A stretch of 6,360 nt of DNA from a bacterium (GTDB taxonomy: Bacteria > Babelota > Babeliae > Babelales > JABDEC01), in contig CANKEI010000046.1 of the NCBI GenBank assembly GCA_947481115.1, forward strand, positions 1 through 6,360, read 5' to 3'. The translations under genes were made by a program, and so were the position numbers. A model generated the notes under the pieces. The model did no database searches. It worked only from the letters and a program-made list of their open reading frames with translations, and was not told the origin of the DNA. This document shows, in pieces, positions 1 to 5,124 of the stretch (position 1 is the first letter of the stretch; each line of letters begins with the position of its first letter).

Positions 1-395
1 AATTTTTGATTATAATCAGAAAACTTTTTAATGGCCGTAATAAAATTGTCGCTCATGTAAGCTGGATACCAATTTAAAATCGCTGCCTCTGTAAGTTCAG
101 CTTTTTCAAAATATGCCTCGAAATCTTGCACTGTACCAGTTGTAAAATCTGGCACTGGTACAAAATTATTGTTCTGCGCTGTTGCTGACGAATTATCTTT
201 GCCAGCCATAATACATGGGATACGTAATTTAGATTGACCAGTAGTAACTGTAGGTTTGGGATAATTATAATTTGGATCTTCCTGTGAGAAAACAGGCCCA
301 TCGACTTGAGTATAATTATACGCCTGCAATTCTTGTATTGGCGTAATAAAATTTAGTGCTAGCAATAATAAAAACAGACTAGATAAGCGCTTCAT
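1..395 (-). CDS. Secreted protein of unknown function, N-terminal part (3' end outside window)
   Basis: An open frame of 131 codons runs from ATG at 395 off the left edge. The first 25 residues are a textbook Sec signal peptide: MKR, then a Leu-rich core (SSLFLLLLALNF), then a likely signal peptidase I site after LQA (A25|Y26). The mature part seen so far is rich in Asn, Tyr, Thr and Pro (for example YNYTQVDGP and QNNNFVPVPDF), with one Cys at 61. It turns more helical and acidic from about residue 88 (DFEAYFEKAELTEAA), then a Trp/Tyr patch (LNWYPAYM). I recognise no domain. There is no lipobox, so a soluble exported or surface protein is more likely than a lipoprotein. The ribosome binding site is weak (GAG about 5 bases before ATG), so the signal peptide fixes the start rather than the RBS. 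Being a real gene is well supported; its function is unknown. Confidence 0.8.
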   Translation of the reverse strand, partial: MKRLSSLFLLLLALNFITPIQELQAYNYTQVDGPVFSQEDPNYNYPKPTVTTGQSKLRIPCIMAGKDNSSATAQNNNFVPVPDFTTGTVQDFEAYFEKAELTEAAILNWYPAYMSDNFITAIKKFSDYNQK

Positions 396-433
396 TGAAA
401 CTCAATAAATCAACAATTTACACGATCAGATCA

Positions 434-483
434 TGCAAATTCAGCTGTGCAAATTTAACGTGTTACTTCTAACATGTTATTTG
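434..483. repeat. 14-bp-spaced repeats and near-palindromes, operator-like
   Basis: TGCAAATT occurs at 434-441 and again at 448-455. TAACGTGTTA (456-465) is followed by TAACATGTTA (470-479). Each pair is spaced by exactly 14 bp. TAACATGTTA is a perfect 10-bp palindrome and TAACGTGTTA differs from it by one base. The palindromes overlap the candidate -10 box and start-site region of the secreted-protein gene, an arrangement typical of a repressor operator. The repeats are seen directly; regulator binding is inference. Confidence 0.5.
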
Positions 484-494
484 TTTTTTTTCAA
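466..494 (-). promoter_or_regulatory. Candidate sigma70-type promoter of the secreted-protein gene
   Basis: On the minus strand, TTGAAA (494-489) is followed after 17 bases by TAGAAG (471-466). These match the -35 and -10 consensus at 5/6 and 4/6 positions. Transcription would begin near 459, giving a 5' leader of about 65 bases to the ATG at 395. The near-palindromes at 456-479 overlap the -10 and start site. Confidence 0.35.
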
Positions 495-589
495 TTAAAT
501 AACTCGACTATAGGAATTTTTCATATAACGGATATTGCCAGCAATTTATAACGCAAAACTGGCTATGATCTGTAGACGTAATATAGCAA

Positions 590-615
590 AACCCCCCACG
601 GTTAAGTGAGGGGTT
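590..615 (-). terminator. Intrinsic terminator of the ankyrin-repeat gene
   Basis: On the minus strand, AACCCCTCAC and GTGGGGGGTT form a 10-bp stem with one A-C mismatch around the loop TTAACC. A short T tract (TTTT, including the stem end) and TATATT follow. It lies about 90 bases after the TGA at 708 and only 30 bases after the next in-frame TAA at 645. Confidence 0.7.
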
Positions 616-644
616 CTAAATTTAGAACTATAATTTTACAAAAA

Positions 645-707
645 TTAAACCAAGGCAGATCTAGTATCGACACCACCGCTACCACCACCTGCGCCGACAG
701 CATCGTC
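645..707 (-). other. In-frame coding-like extension past the ankyrin gene's TGA
   Basis: Reading on in the ankyrin frame beyond TGA (710-708) gives 20 sense codons, DDAVGAGGGSGGVDTRSALV, and then TAA (647-645). The 60 bases contain 35 G/C by hand count, unlike the AT-rich spacers nearby. Their Gly/Ala-rich composition resembles the GGPGAGDAG linker near the protein's N terminus. This is best explained as the former C terminus, cut off by a CGA-to-TGA or GGA-to-TGA change, or as a read-through tail. It could also be chance. Confidence 0.45.
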
Positions 708-1865
708 TCAGCCTCTACGCCTGCGTTTATGATCAGACTCATCTGCCGCGTCACGTTTTCGCTTAGAATCATCTTTAGAATCATCTATGGTAAGTTTAAC
801 GCCCCGCTTATCTAAGATCGCAAGCGCAATCTCATGCCGTACTGCTCCGATATCTTGGAGCTTGTAATATTTTTCACCCTGATAAACTTCAATTAATTTA
901 GCTGCTTGCCATGATAAAACATCCGGATTGGCGCCATGATCTAATAAAACTTTTACCATTTTTAAATTTGCCTGCTTAATTGCAAAATCTAGCACTACTG
1001 TATCATGCACCATGACATTTGGATCAGCCCCGGCTTTTAATAACCGTTCAACCATGCTTGCAGCCGTACGATTGCGCAACATAGCAGCACAAAACAGCGC
1101 CGTATACCCACATCTATTCGAAGCATGCATATCTATATCAGAAATTCTTGCTAATTGGGCAACTATTGGTAAAGCTTGTTCATTTTCTGAGCCAGCCGCT
1201 AACATTAAGGCAGTATAATTATTAACATTAGATTGATTAATATTTGTCCCCGCACCAGCCTTCAATAATAATTTTACTATTTTTGACGCATTTGCATTTT
1301 GTGATTCAGCGGCAAACATTAATGGCGTCCAGTTTGATTTATCCACAACATTTACATCTGCACCAGCACGTAACAACATCTTCATGATTTCTGGTACCTG
1401 CTCATTTTTTGAACCAGCGGCAACCATTATTACAGTTTCGCCATTAACATCTTTATCATTGAGCATATCTACATTTGCACCGTTATCTAATAATAATTTT
1501 ACCATTTTATGTGCCTGTGGATTTTTGGACACAATTGTGCATAACAACAAGTTTTTTTTAACCTTATAGTTCCAAAAATCAGAGCCTCTATCTTCGTGTA
1601 ATATTTTAGAAAATTTTACTAAATCTTTGGCATCCACCGCTGCTCTAAGCAAGTTATACAATGCTTTATCTGGAATTTCGCGACTAGTCCCCGCGTCACC
1701 TGCGCCTGGGCCACCAGCTGCCGCACTAGCACTAGGATCATCTAAAGCCATTAGTTGGCCAATAGAGCTGCCCAAAAATAACAGTACTGCCAATAAGCTA
1801 GAAATATTCGAGCCAAACAGATTTAAACCTAAGTTTTTTGATTTATTAGAAAATATAGACATCAT
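708..1865 (-). CDS. Exported ankyrin-repeat protein with C-terminal bipartite nuclear localisation motif (putative host-directed effector)
   Basis: A 385-residue protein, probably a protein-protein interaction scaffold acting outside the bacterium. Residues 1-40 form a signal peptide: a Lys-containing n-region, the core ISSLLAVLLFLGSSIG at 21-36, and a likely cut after LMA (A40). A flexible Ala/Gly linker follows (about 44-60). From about 67 come six or seven ankyrin units, the first degenerate. Clear ones have TxLMxAA starts at T144, T180, T218 and T255 and LLLxxGAdxN ends at 124-132, 164-172, 199-205, 275-283 and 307-315. The spacing is 36-38 residues instead of 33, because of a longer turn between helices (for example GSKNEQVPE). 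The C terminus 361-385 is highly charged: KRKR (368-371), eight residues, KRRRR (380-384). That equals a classical bipartite NLS with a 10-residue spacer. Two ATGs stand in tandem (1865 and 1862). Ankyrin identity is very sure; export and host nuclear targeting are inference. Confidence 0.93.
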   Translation of the reverse strand: MMSIFSNKSKNLGLNLFGSNISSLLAVLLFLGSSIGQLMALDDPSASAAAGGPGAGDAGTSREIPDKALYNLLRAAVDAKDLVKFSKILHEDRGSDFWNYKVKKNLLLCTIVSKNPQAHKMVKLLLDNGANVDMLNDKDVNGETVIMVAAGSKNEQVPEIMKMLLRAGADVNVVDKSNWTPLMFAAESQNANASKIVKLLLKAGAGTNINQSNVNNYTALMLAAGSENEQALPIVAQLARISDIDMHASNRCGYTALFCAAMLRNRTAASMVERLLKAGADPNVMVHDTVVLDFAIKQANLKMVKVLLDHGANPDVLSWQAAKLIEVYQGEKYYKLQDIGAVRHEIALAILDKRGVKLTIDDSKDDSKRKRDAADESDHKRRRRG

Positions 1866-1867
1866 GA

Positions 1868-1873
1868 CTCTCC
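1868..1873 (-). promoter_or_regulatory. Ribosome binding site of the ankyrin gene
   Basis: GGAGAG on the minus strand just before the tandem ATG ATG. The GGAG core ends 4 bases before the first ATG (1865) and 7 before the second (1862). The second Met may therefore be the preferred start, making the protein 384 residues. Confidence 0.65.
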
Positions 1874-1931
1874 ATTAATTAATATTACATTTACTTCAAG
1901 TACCACAAAAATATCCTGATTTTAACTTTTA

Positions 1932-1967
1932 TTTATAGTTATAAGCAGAGCTAATTGTTAATGTTAA
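1932..1967 (-). promoter_or_regulatory. Candidate promoter(s) of the ankyrin gene
   Basis: On the minus strand, TTAACA (1967-1962), 18 bases, then TATAAC (1943-1938). A second copy is shifted by 6 bases: TTAACA (1961-1956), 18 bases, then TATAAA (1937-1932). Both boxes match consensus at about 5/6. The predicted 5' leader is about 60-65 bases. Another possibility further upstream is TTGACC (1994-1989), 16 bases, TATGCT (1972-1967). Confidence 0.45.
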
Positions 1968-2036
1968 GCATAAACTAAAACTATCAACGGTCAAAAGTCC
2001 CCCATATTACTCCAAATTTGGCGCTTAAACGCGAAA

Positions 2037-2064
2037 ATGGCGGATACGTTACCGTACCCGCCAT
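2037..2064 (-). terminator. Intrinsic terminator after tRNA-Ser / rpsB unit
   Basis: On the minus strand, ATGGCGGGTACG and CGTATCCGCCAT form a 12-bp stem with one mismatched pair and a four-base loop (GTAA), followed by TTTTCGCGTTT. It starts about 10 bases past the tRNA CCA end. No terminator is visible between rpsB and the tRNA, so it probably ends a joint rpsB-tRNA transcript. Confidence 0.75.
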
Positions 2065-2074
2065 GATTATGCTA

Positions 2075-2166
2075 TGGAGGAGAGGATGGGATTCGAACCC
2101 ACGATACCCCTCTCGGAATATACATGATTTCCAATCATGCTCTTTCGGCCACTCAGACACCTCTCC
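2075..2166 (-). tRNA. tRNA-Ser (anticodon GGA), CCA encoded
   Basis: A full cloverleaf reads on the minus strand. The acceptor stem GGAGAGG/CCTCTCC is perfect. There is a serine-type D arm (TCT/AGA around GAGTGGCCGAA). The anticodon stem CATGA/TCATG carries the loop TTGGAAA, with anticodon GGA at 2132-2130, which reads UCC and UCU. The long class II variable arm is a TATTCC/GGGGTA stem with loop GAGA. The T arm is GTGGG-TTCGAAT-CCCAT. CCA is encoded at 2077-2075. The discriminator base (2078) is U; serine tRNAs I know from E. coli have G73. The gene lies 41 bases downstream of rpsB and is probably processed from its transcript. Confidence 0.97.
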
Positions 2167-2207
2167 AGATAACCTATTAACCTAACCAGTCTTGCAACTA
2201 GCTAAAT

Positions 2208-3137
2208 TTATTTTTTAGGTGCTGGACGACGTGGTGCTGAACTAGATGGTCTTCTAGCGCCGACAGCTGGTTTTTTAACTACCAACTCATCTGCACCTTT
2301 GCGATTTGCGCCCAAACCTTCAGATTTTTTACGTGCCTTAGCTTTCTCAGCATCTTCTTCAACTTCTGAAGTCAACACTTCTACTTGCTTAATAATATCT
2401 TCGTTTAAGTCAGCAAGCACTTCAATTGGAGCCGCTTTTTTAGCGTTCTTATCTTTAGCTGCTTGTTCGAAACCACGTTTAGCCGCGGCAGTTAATTGTT
2501 CAATAATTAAACGGACGCTCTTAGGTGAATCGTCATTGCCTGGAATCATAAAATCGATTCCATTTGGATTGTAGTTAGTATCAACTAACGCTACGATTGG
2601 CACATTGCACTGAATAGCTTCTTTAAGCGCAGTAGCTTCGCGACCAATGTCAATCAACACAATGGCGCCGATAGGCCAAGATAACTTACTGATCCCGCCC
2701 ACGTTATTTTGCAAACGTTCCACTACTTTACGGTAGTGTGACAACTCTTTTTTAGTGTGATTGGCAATATCAGCTTTTTCTACGATATCGTTAAAGTGCA
2801 ATAATTTAGTAACTGATTTCTTTACTTGCAGGTGATTGGTAATAGTACCACCAATCCAACGGTGTGTAACCGATGGCATATTTAAAGATGCTGCAGCTTC
2901 ACGAATGGGAATTTGCGCAATTTTTTTGGTACCTACAAATAAAATAGTTTTATTTTCACGAGCAATTGATTCTAAAAAATTTTCCGCTTTTTCTAATTGC
3001 AAAGCAGTTTTAGAAACGTCAATTAGATGTACGCCACCACGATGACCCCAGATGTACGGACGCATTTTAGGGCACCAGCGGGATTTTTGATGACCAAAAT
3101 GGACACCGGCATCAATTAATGTTTTAAAATCGATCAT
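2208..3137 (-). CDS. rpsB: 30S ribosomal protein uS2 (S2) with long basic C-terminal tail
   Basis: A 309-residue uS2, a protein of the small ribosomal subunit that binds near the head-body junction and helps hold bS1. Family hallmarks are GVHFGHQ at 11-17, PKMRPYIWG at 23-31, ILFVGTKK at 65-72, HRWIGGTITN at 92-101 and PIVALVDTNYNPNGIDFMIPGNDDS at 180-204. The ATG at 3137 gives the expected N terminus MIDFKTLIDAG. The frame stays open to a TTG at 3227, but that would add 30 residues unlike uS2 and cover the structured leader. A GGAAGAG ribosome site lies 9 bases upstream of the ATG. The usual family length is about 230-260. Here residues from about 228 form an extra charged tail ending in a Lys/Arg/Pro/Ser-rich segment (RRPSSSAPRRPAPKK). 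The next gene is tRNA-Ser, not tsf. Confidence 0.97.
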   Translation of the reverse strand: MIDFKTLIDAGVHFGHQKSRWCPKMRPYIWGHRGGVHLIDVSKTALQLEKAENFLESIARENKTILFVGTKKIAQIPIREAAASLNMPSVTHRWIGGTITNHLQVKKSVTKLLHFNDIVEKADIANHTKKELSHYRKVVERLQNNVGGISKLSWPIGAIVLIDIGREATALKEAIQCNVPIVALVDTNYNPNGIDFMIPGNDDSPKSVRLIIEQLTAAAKRGFEQAAKDKNAKKAAPIEVLADLNEDIIKQVEVLTSEVEEDAEKAKARKKSEGLGANRKGADELVVKKPAVGARRPSSSAPRRPAPKK

Positions 3138-3179
3138 TTGAAATATCTCTTCCGGGGTTACTACCAAGGTCAATCTAGA

Positions 3180-3204
3180 GGCACAGTTTCGCAAACCGTC
3201 CGCC
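3180..3204 (-). promoter_or_regulatory. Structured rpsB leader (possible uS2 autoregulatory element)
   Basis: In the rpsB 5' leader on the minus strand, ACGGTTT and AAACTGT form a 7-bp stem (one G-U) with loop GCG. It is stacked on an outer GGC/GCC stem through a two-base GG bulge. The element lies about 43 bases before the start codon and is GC-rich in an AT-rich spacer. rpsB leaders in other bacteria are known to be bound by uS2 for feedback control. Whether this one belongs to a known class was not tested. Confidence 0.45.
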
Positions 3205-3247
3205 ACCCTTAAGATTAGATCGACCAAAAAATCACAATAATAAGTAA

Positions 3248-3273
3248 ATTAATTTAAAATTATTAATTTAAAA
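3248..3273. repeat. 12-bp direct repeat in the rpsB promoter region
   Basis: ATTAATTTAAAA occurs at 3248-3259 and 3262-3273 (period 14 bp). The second copy contains the candidate rpsB -10 box. Because the sequence is pure A/T, chance repetition is quite possible. Confidence 0.5.
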
Positions 3274-3293
3274 CTAGACTTATAATTTATCAA
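3265..3293 (-). promoter_or_regulatory. Candidate rpsB promoter
   Basis: On the minus strand, TTGATA (3293-3288), 17 bases, then TAAATT (3270-3265), matching consensus at 5/6 and 4/6. Transcription would start near 3258 and give a leader of about 120 bases containing the hairpin at 3180-3204. Confidence 0.4.
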
Positions 3294-3319
3294 AAAGCTC
3301 GAATTTTACAACTAAAACT

Positions 3320-3347
3320 AACTTCTAAGCTAATCTCTTAAGTAGTT
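3320..3347 (-). terminator. Weak terminator-like hairpin after the first Tlc transporter
   Basis: Downstream of the TAA at 3358, AACTACTTAAG and CTTAGAAGTT on the minus strand can pair with a mismatch and a bulge around a short loop. TTTTAG follows. The stem is A/T-rich and imperfect, so termination here is uncertain. No better candidate is visible before rpsB. Confidence 0.3.
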
Positions 3348-3357
3348 AACTTTAAAA

Positions 3358-4788
3358 TTAATTTTCAGCACCAACAACTTCGTTATGCTTAATTAGCTGA
3401 TCATAACGTTTGCCCAATAATTGCGCTATCACAATCCATAAGCCCACAATTAAGCCAAAAATAGTTACTAAAGACCAAATAAATATTAAATAACCAAAAT
3501 TTGCCATCACAGATTTCATTAGAATATTTACTCCAGAGCCAGCACCTTTAGCGATTTTGGTCCCAAAGGCATCGATCCAAGATTTAGATTTAAACTTAAC
3601 GTCTTTAATCGTCGGAATATATAAGCTTTCACGTACTGGATAAGTCGCACCATAATTAATGGCCCGCAAACCCACAAATACGATTGTGGTAACAGCCCAA
3701 CTGTATTGCGGCAATAAAACACCCGCAAAAATAAAGGTGAACATTAAAACACCAGATAGCACTGGGATCAATAATAACATCCAGCGTTCACCCAATTTGT
3801 TTAATAAGTAGGTGGTACCAAAGAATGAAATCGCAAAACCAACCGTATGTACCCAAAAAATCTGTTCAAACAACTTACAACTCAGCGCAGATATGCCACA
3901 GCCTAATACTGAGTCACTAGCTAGAATTAGGCGTTGGTAACCTAAAATTACATTAGAGACTTCATAGAAGAAAATAATTCCAAAGATGCCCATGACATAC
4001 GGATATTTTAATAATAAAAACAAGCCACGCAATAAGCCGGGCTTTTCTTCATCTTCGCCCACCGCACGTTCTTTTTCTACTTGATAAGCCGCTTCGTAAC
4101 CATGTAAATATCGACCCGGCACAAGCTTAATTAACAGGTAAATTATAATTGGCACAAGTAACAATAGAACGCTAGAGAAAACAATTAAAATTTGATGTTT
4201 AACTGTATCTGAAAGATTTACAATTTGCGGCAGCGAAGTTGATAAGAAATACCAAGCTAGGGCCGCACTAAATGCACCACCTAATTTAGAACCGGAAACT
4301 AAAAACCCATAAGAGCGCTTAGCTGAATCAGGACTATTGACTGAATTGGCAAAAGCCCAAAATAGACTGACGACAAATGGCGCATAGCCTTCAATGAAGA
4401 AATAAAACAACCAGCCCATTAATCTATGCGTACCAGCTTGCGCGTTCGCTAAACCAGTTATTGGGTCGCCTAATAGATAAGCAAAAATTAGTCCCGCTAT
4501 CCCATAAAAGAAACTATAGAAATATAATAATTTATAACGCCGCATGCGATCGACTAAGAAAGCATAAAAAATAATCGCTGGCACCAACACAAACATCGAA
4601 TAAATTTTGGCGTCTGGCAAGAAATCGCGCCCGACTAAGGCAATAAAAATGGAATCTTTTAATTCTCTGACGATAGTATAGGAAGCGATTACTAAGAAAA
4701 AAGCAGCCGCTAATAACAGCAATTTTAAACGCTCTTGCCGATCAACTCCAAATAAACCTCTAAAAACACTATTCTGGCGTAATGCCAT
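3358..4788 (-). CDS. tlc: ATP/ADP translocase-type nucleotide transporter (Tlc/NTT family)
   Basis: A complete 476-residue inner-membrane protein with about 11-12 hydrophobic helices, the usual length for Tlc/NTT carriers (about 480-530). These carriers exchange host ATP for ADP or import nucleotides in intracellular bacteria and plastids. Motifs are SYTIVRELKDSIF at 36-48, IEGYAPFVVSLFWAFAN at 132-148, SPDSAKRSYGFLVSGSKLGG at 152-171, a charged central loop (YQVEKERAVGEDEEKPG, 235-251), FFYEVSN at 273-279, and VRESLYIPTIKDVKFKSKSW at 385-404 followed by AKGAGSG. By motif alignment, K44, E133, E276 and K414 match the four charged residues known as important in plant and chlamydial NTTs. Substrate cannot be read from sequence. 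The ATG at 4788 gives the normal short cytosolic N terminus; a GGGG stretch about 6 bases upstream is a weak ribosome site. It is divergent from its paralogue at 5125. Confidence 0.93.
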   Translation of the reverse strand: MALRQNSVFRGLFGVDRQERLKLLLLAAAFFLVIASYTIVRELKDSIFIALVGRDFLPDAKIYSMFVLVPAIIFYAFLVDRMRRYKLLYFYSFFYGIAGLIFAYLLGDPITGLANAQAGTHRLMGWLFYFFIEGYAPFVVSLFWAFANSVNSPDSAKRSYGFLVSGSKLGGAFSAALAWYFLSTSLPQIVNLSDTVKHQILIVFSSVLLLLVPIIIYLLIKLVPGRYLHGYEAAYQVEKERAVGEDEEKPGLLRGLFLLLKYPYVMGIFGIIFFYEVSNVILGYQRLILASDSVLGCGISALSCKLFEQIFWVHTVGFAISFFGTTYLLNKLGERWMLLLIPVLSGVLMFTFIFAGVLLPQYSWAVTTIVFVGLRAINYGATYPVRESLYIPTIKDVKFKSKSWIDAFGTKIAKGAGSGVNILMKSVMANFGYLIFIWSLVTIFGLIVGLWIVIAQLLGKRYDQLIKHNEVVGAEN

Positions 4789-4845
4789 GGCAGCCCCCGA
4801 AAACTAACCCGACCCAAACAATTCTTACTTGTTAAATAATTATTA

Positions 4846-4885
4846 TTTTTTATAGTTTTTATAGTTATTTTTATAGTTATTTATA
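4846..4885. repeat. Short TATAGTT repeats
   Basis: TATAGTT occurs at 4851-4857, 4860-4866 and 4872-4878, within T-runs. On the minus strand these read as AACTATAAAA, so they offer several -10-like TATAAA boxes upstream of the transporter at 4788. Low complexity; slippage-prone. Confidence 0.6.
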
Positions 4886-4911
4886 ATATCTAATACTAAT
4901 AATAGTAATAG

Positions 4912-4950
4912 TAGCAAAAGTTCTACCCAATGTAAAAGCAACTTTTGCTA
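4912..4950. repeat. Perfect 11-bp inverted repeat between the divergent transporters
   Basis: TAGCAAAAGTT (4912-4922) and AACTTTTGCTA (4940-4950) are exact inverse complements separated by 17 bases. Neither arm is followed by a clean T-run, so it is not a typical intrinsic terminator. Its place between divergent promoters suggests a regulator site or an RNA structure. Function is inference. Confidence 0.65.
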
Positions 4951-5007
4951 ATTTAACAAGAGTCCAGCAAGCTAAAAACCTAGCTTTCTCGCCCATAATT
5001 TCAACTA

Positions 5008-5035
5008 TTGACATATTGTAGATATATGTGAAAAT
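5008..5035 (+). promoter_or_regulatory. Candidate promoter of the right-hand Tlc transporter
   Basis: A perfect -35 box TTGACA (5008-5013) is followed after 16 bases by GAAAAT (5030-5035), a 4/6 match to the -10 box. It has an upstream TG in the extended -10 position (5027-5028). The start site would be near 5042, with a leader of about 80 bases. Confidence 0.5.
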
Positions 5036-5111
5036 TAATAGCTGTACGTTTACCGTCCGGAGTTGTTTTTCTTCAATAATTTTAATTTACATAGTTACAT
5101 CTTTTTTACAT

Positions 5112-5116
5112 AAGGA
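5112..5116 (+). promoter_or_regulatory. Ribosome binding site that fixes the GTG start at 5125
   Basis: AAGGA ends 8 bases before GTG. There is no in-frame ATG near the N terminus before residue 28, which would fall within the first conserved region. The frame is closed upstream by TAG at 5092-5094, so GTG is the best start. Confidence 0.75.
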
Positions 5117-5124
5117 TATCCCGA

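Larger units (their letters stand above)
396..707. other. Non-coding gap between secreted-protein gene and ankyrin gene stop
   Basis: Roughly 310 bases without a confirmed gene. From left to right it holds the upstream region of the left-edge gene (14-bp-spaced repeats with an overlapping promoter candidate), an AT-rich stretch with only a short GCCAG/CTGGC inverted repeat (537-541 with 559-563), a terminator hairpin at 590-615, and the coding-like in-frame tail of the ankyrin gene at 645-707. I see no RNA gene here. Confidence 0.6.
4789..5124. other. Divergent intergenic region between the two Tlc transporters
   Basis: 336 bases without a gene, strongly AT-rich. It holds TATAGTT repeats near the minus-strand gene, an ATA/GTA-rich stretch, an 11-bp inverted repeat, a small AAGCTA/TAGCTT hairpin (4969-4974 with 4981-4986), the plus-strand promoter and the ribosome site of the right-hand gene. 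A minus-strand promoter for the left gene must also lie here. TATTATAAA near 4880-4890 and the TATAAA copies within the repeats are options, but none has a convincing -35 box. Confidence 0.6.

Noticed and set aside
74..301. A 75-codon minus-strand frame inside the secreted-protein gene
   Set aside because: It overlaps in another frame a longer open frame with a signal peptide, and its composition (IIII, QQQRR) looks like an out-of-frame reading.
434..483. CRISPR array from regularly spaced repeats
   Set aside because: Units are only 8-10 bp, present twice each, with no spacer pattern and no cas genes.
708..710. TGA reassigned as a sense codon (for example Gly as in some candidate phyla)
   Set aside because: The other complete genes run without internal TGA and end at TAA, so a single TGA at a plausible gene end gives no support for a changed code in this window.
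602..784. A 60-codon minus-strand frame overlapping the ankyrin C terminus
   Set aside because: It runs through the ankyrin tail in another frame and through the terminator. The Gly-rich reading in the ankyrin frame is more protein-like.
3138..3227. A 30-residue N-terminal extension of uS2 starting at TTG 3227
   Set aside because: The extension has no uS2 similarity, begins with a rare start codon, and covers the structured leader. The ATG at 3137 gives the standard uS2 N terminus and has a ribosome site.
3528..3728. A 66-codon minus-strand frame inside the Tlc transporter
   Set aside because: Fully contained in a well-conserved transporter region in another frame.
4912..4950. Bidirectional intrinsic terminator
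   Set aside because: It lies upstream of both neighbouring genes, has a 17-base loop and no T-run on either side.
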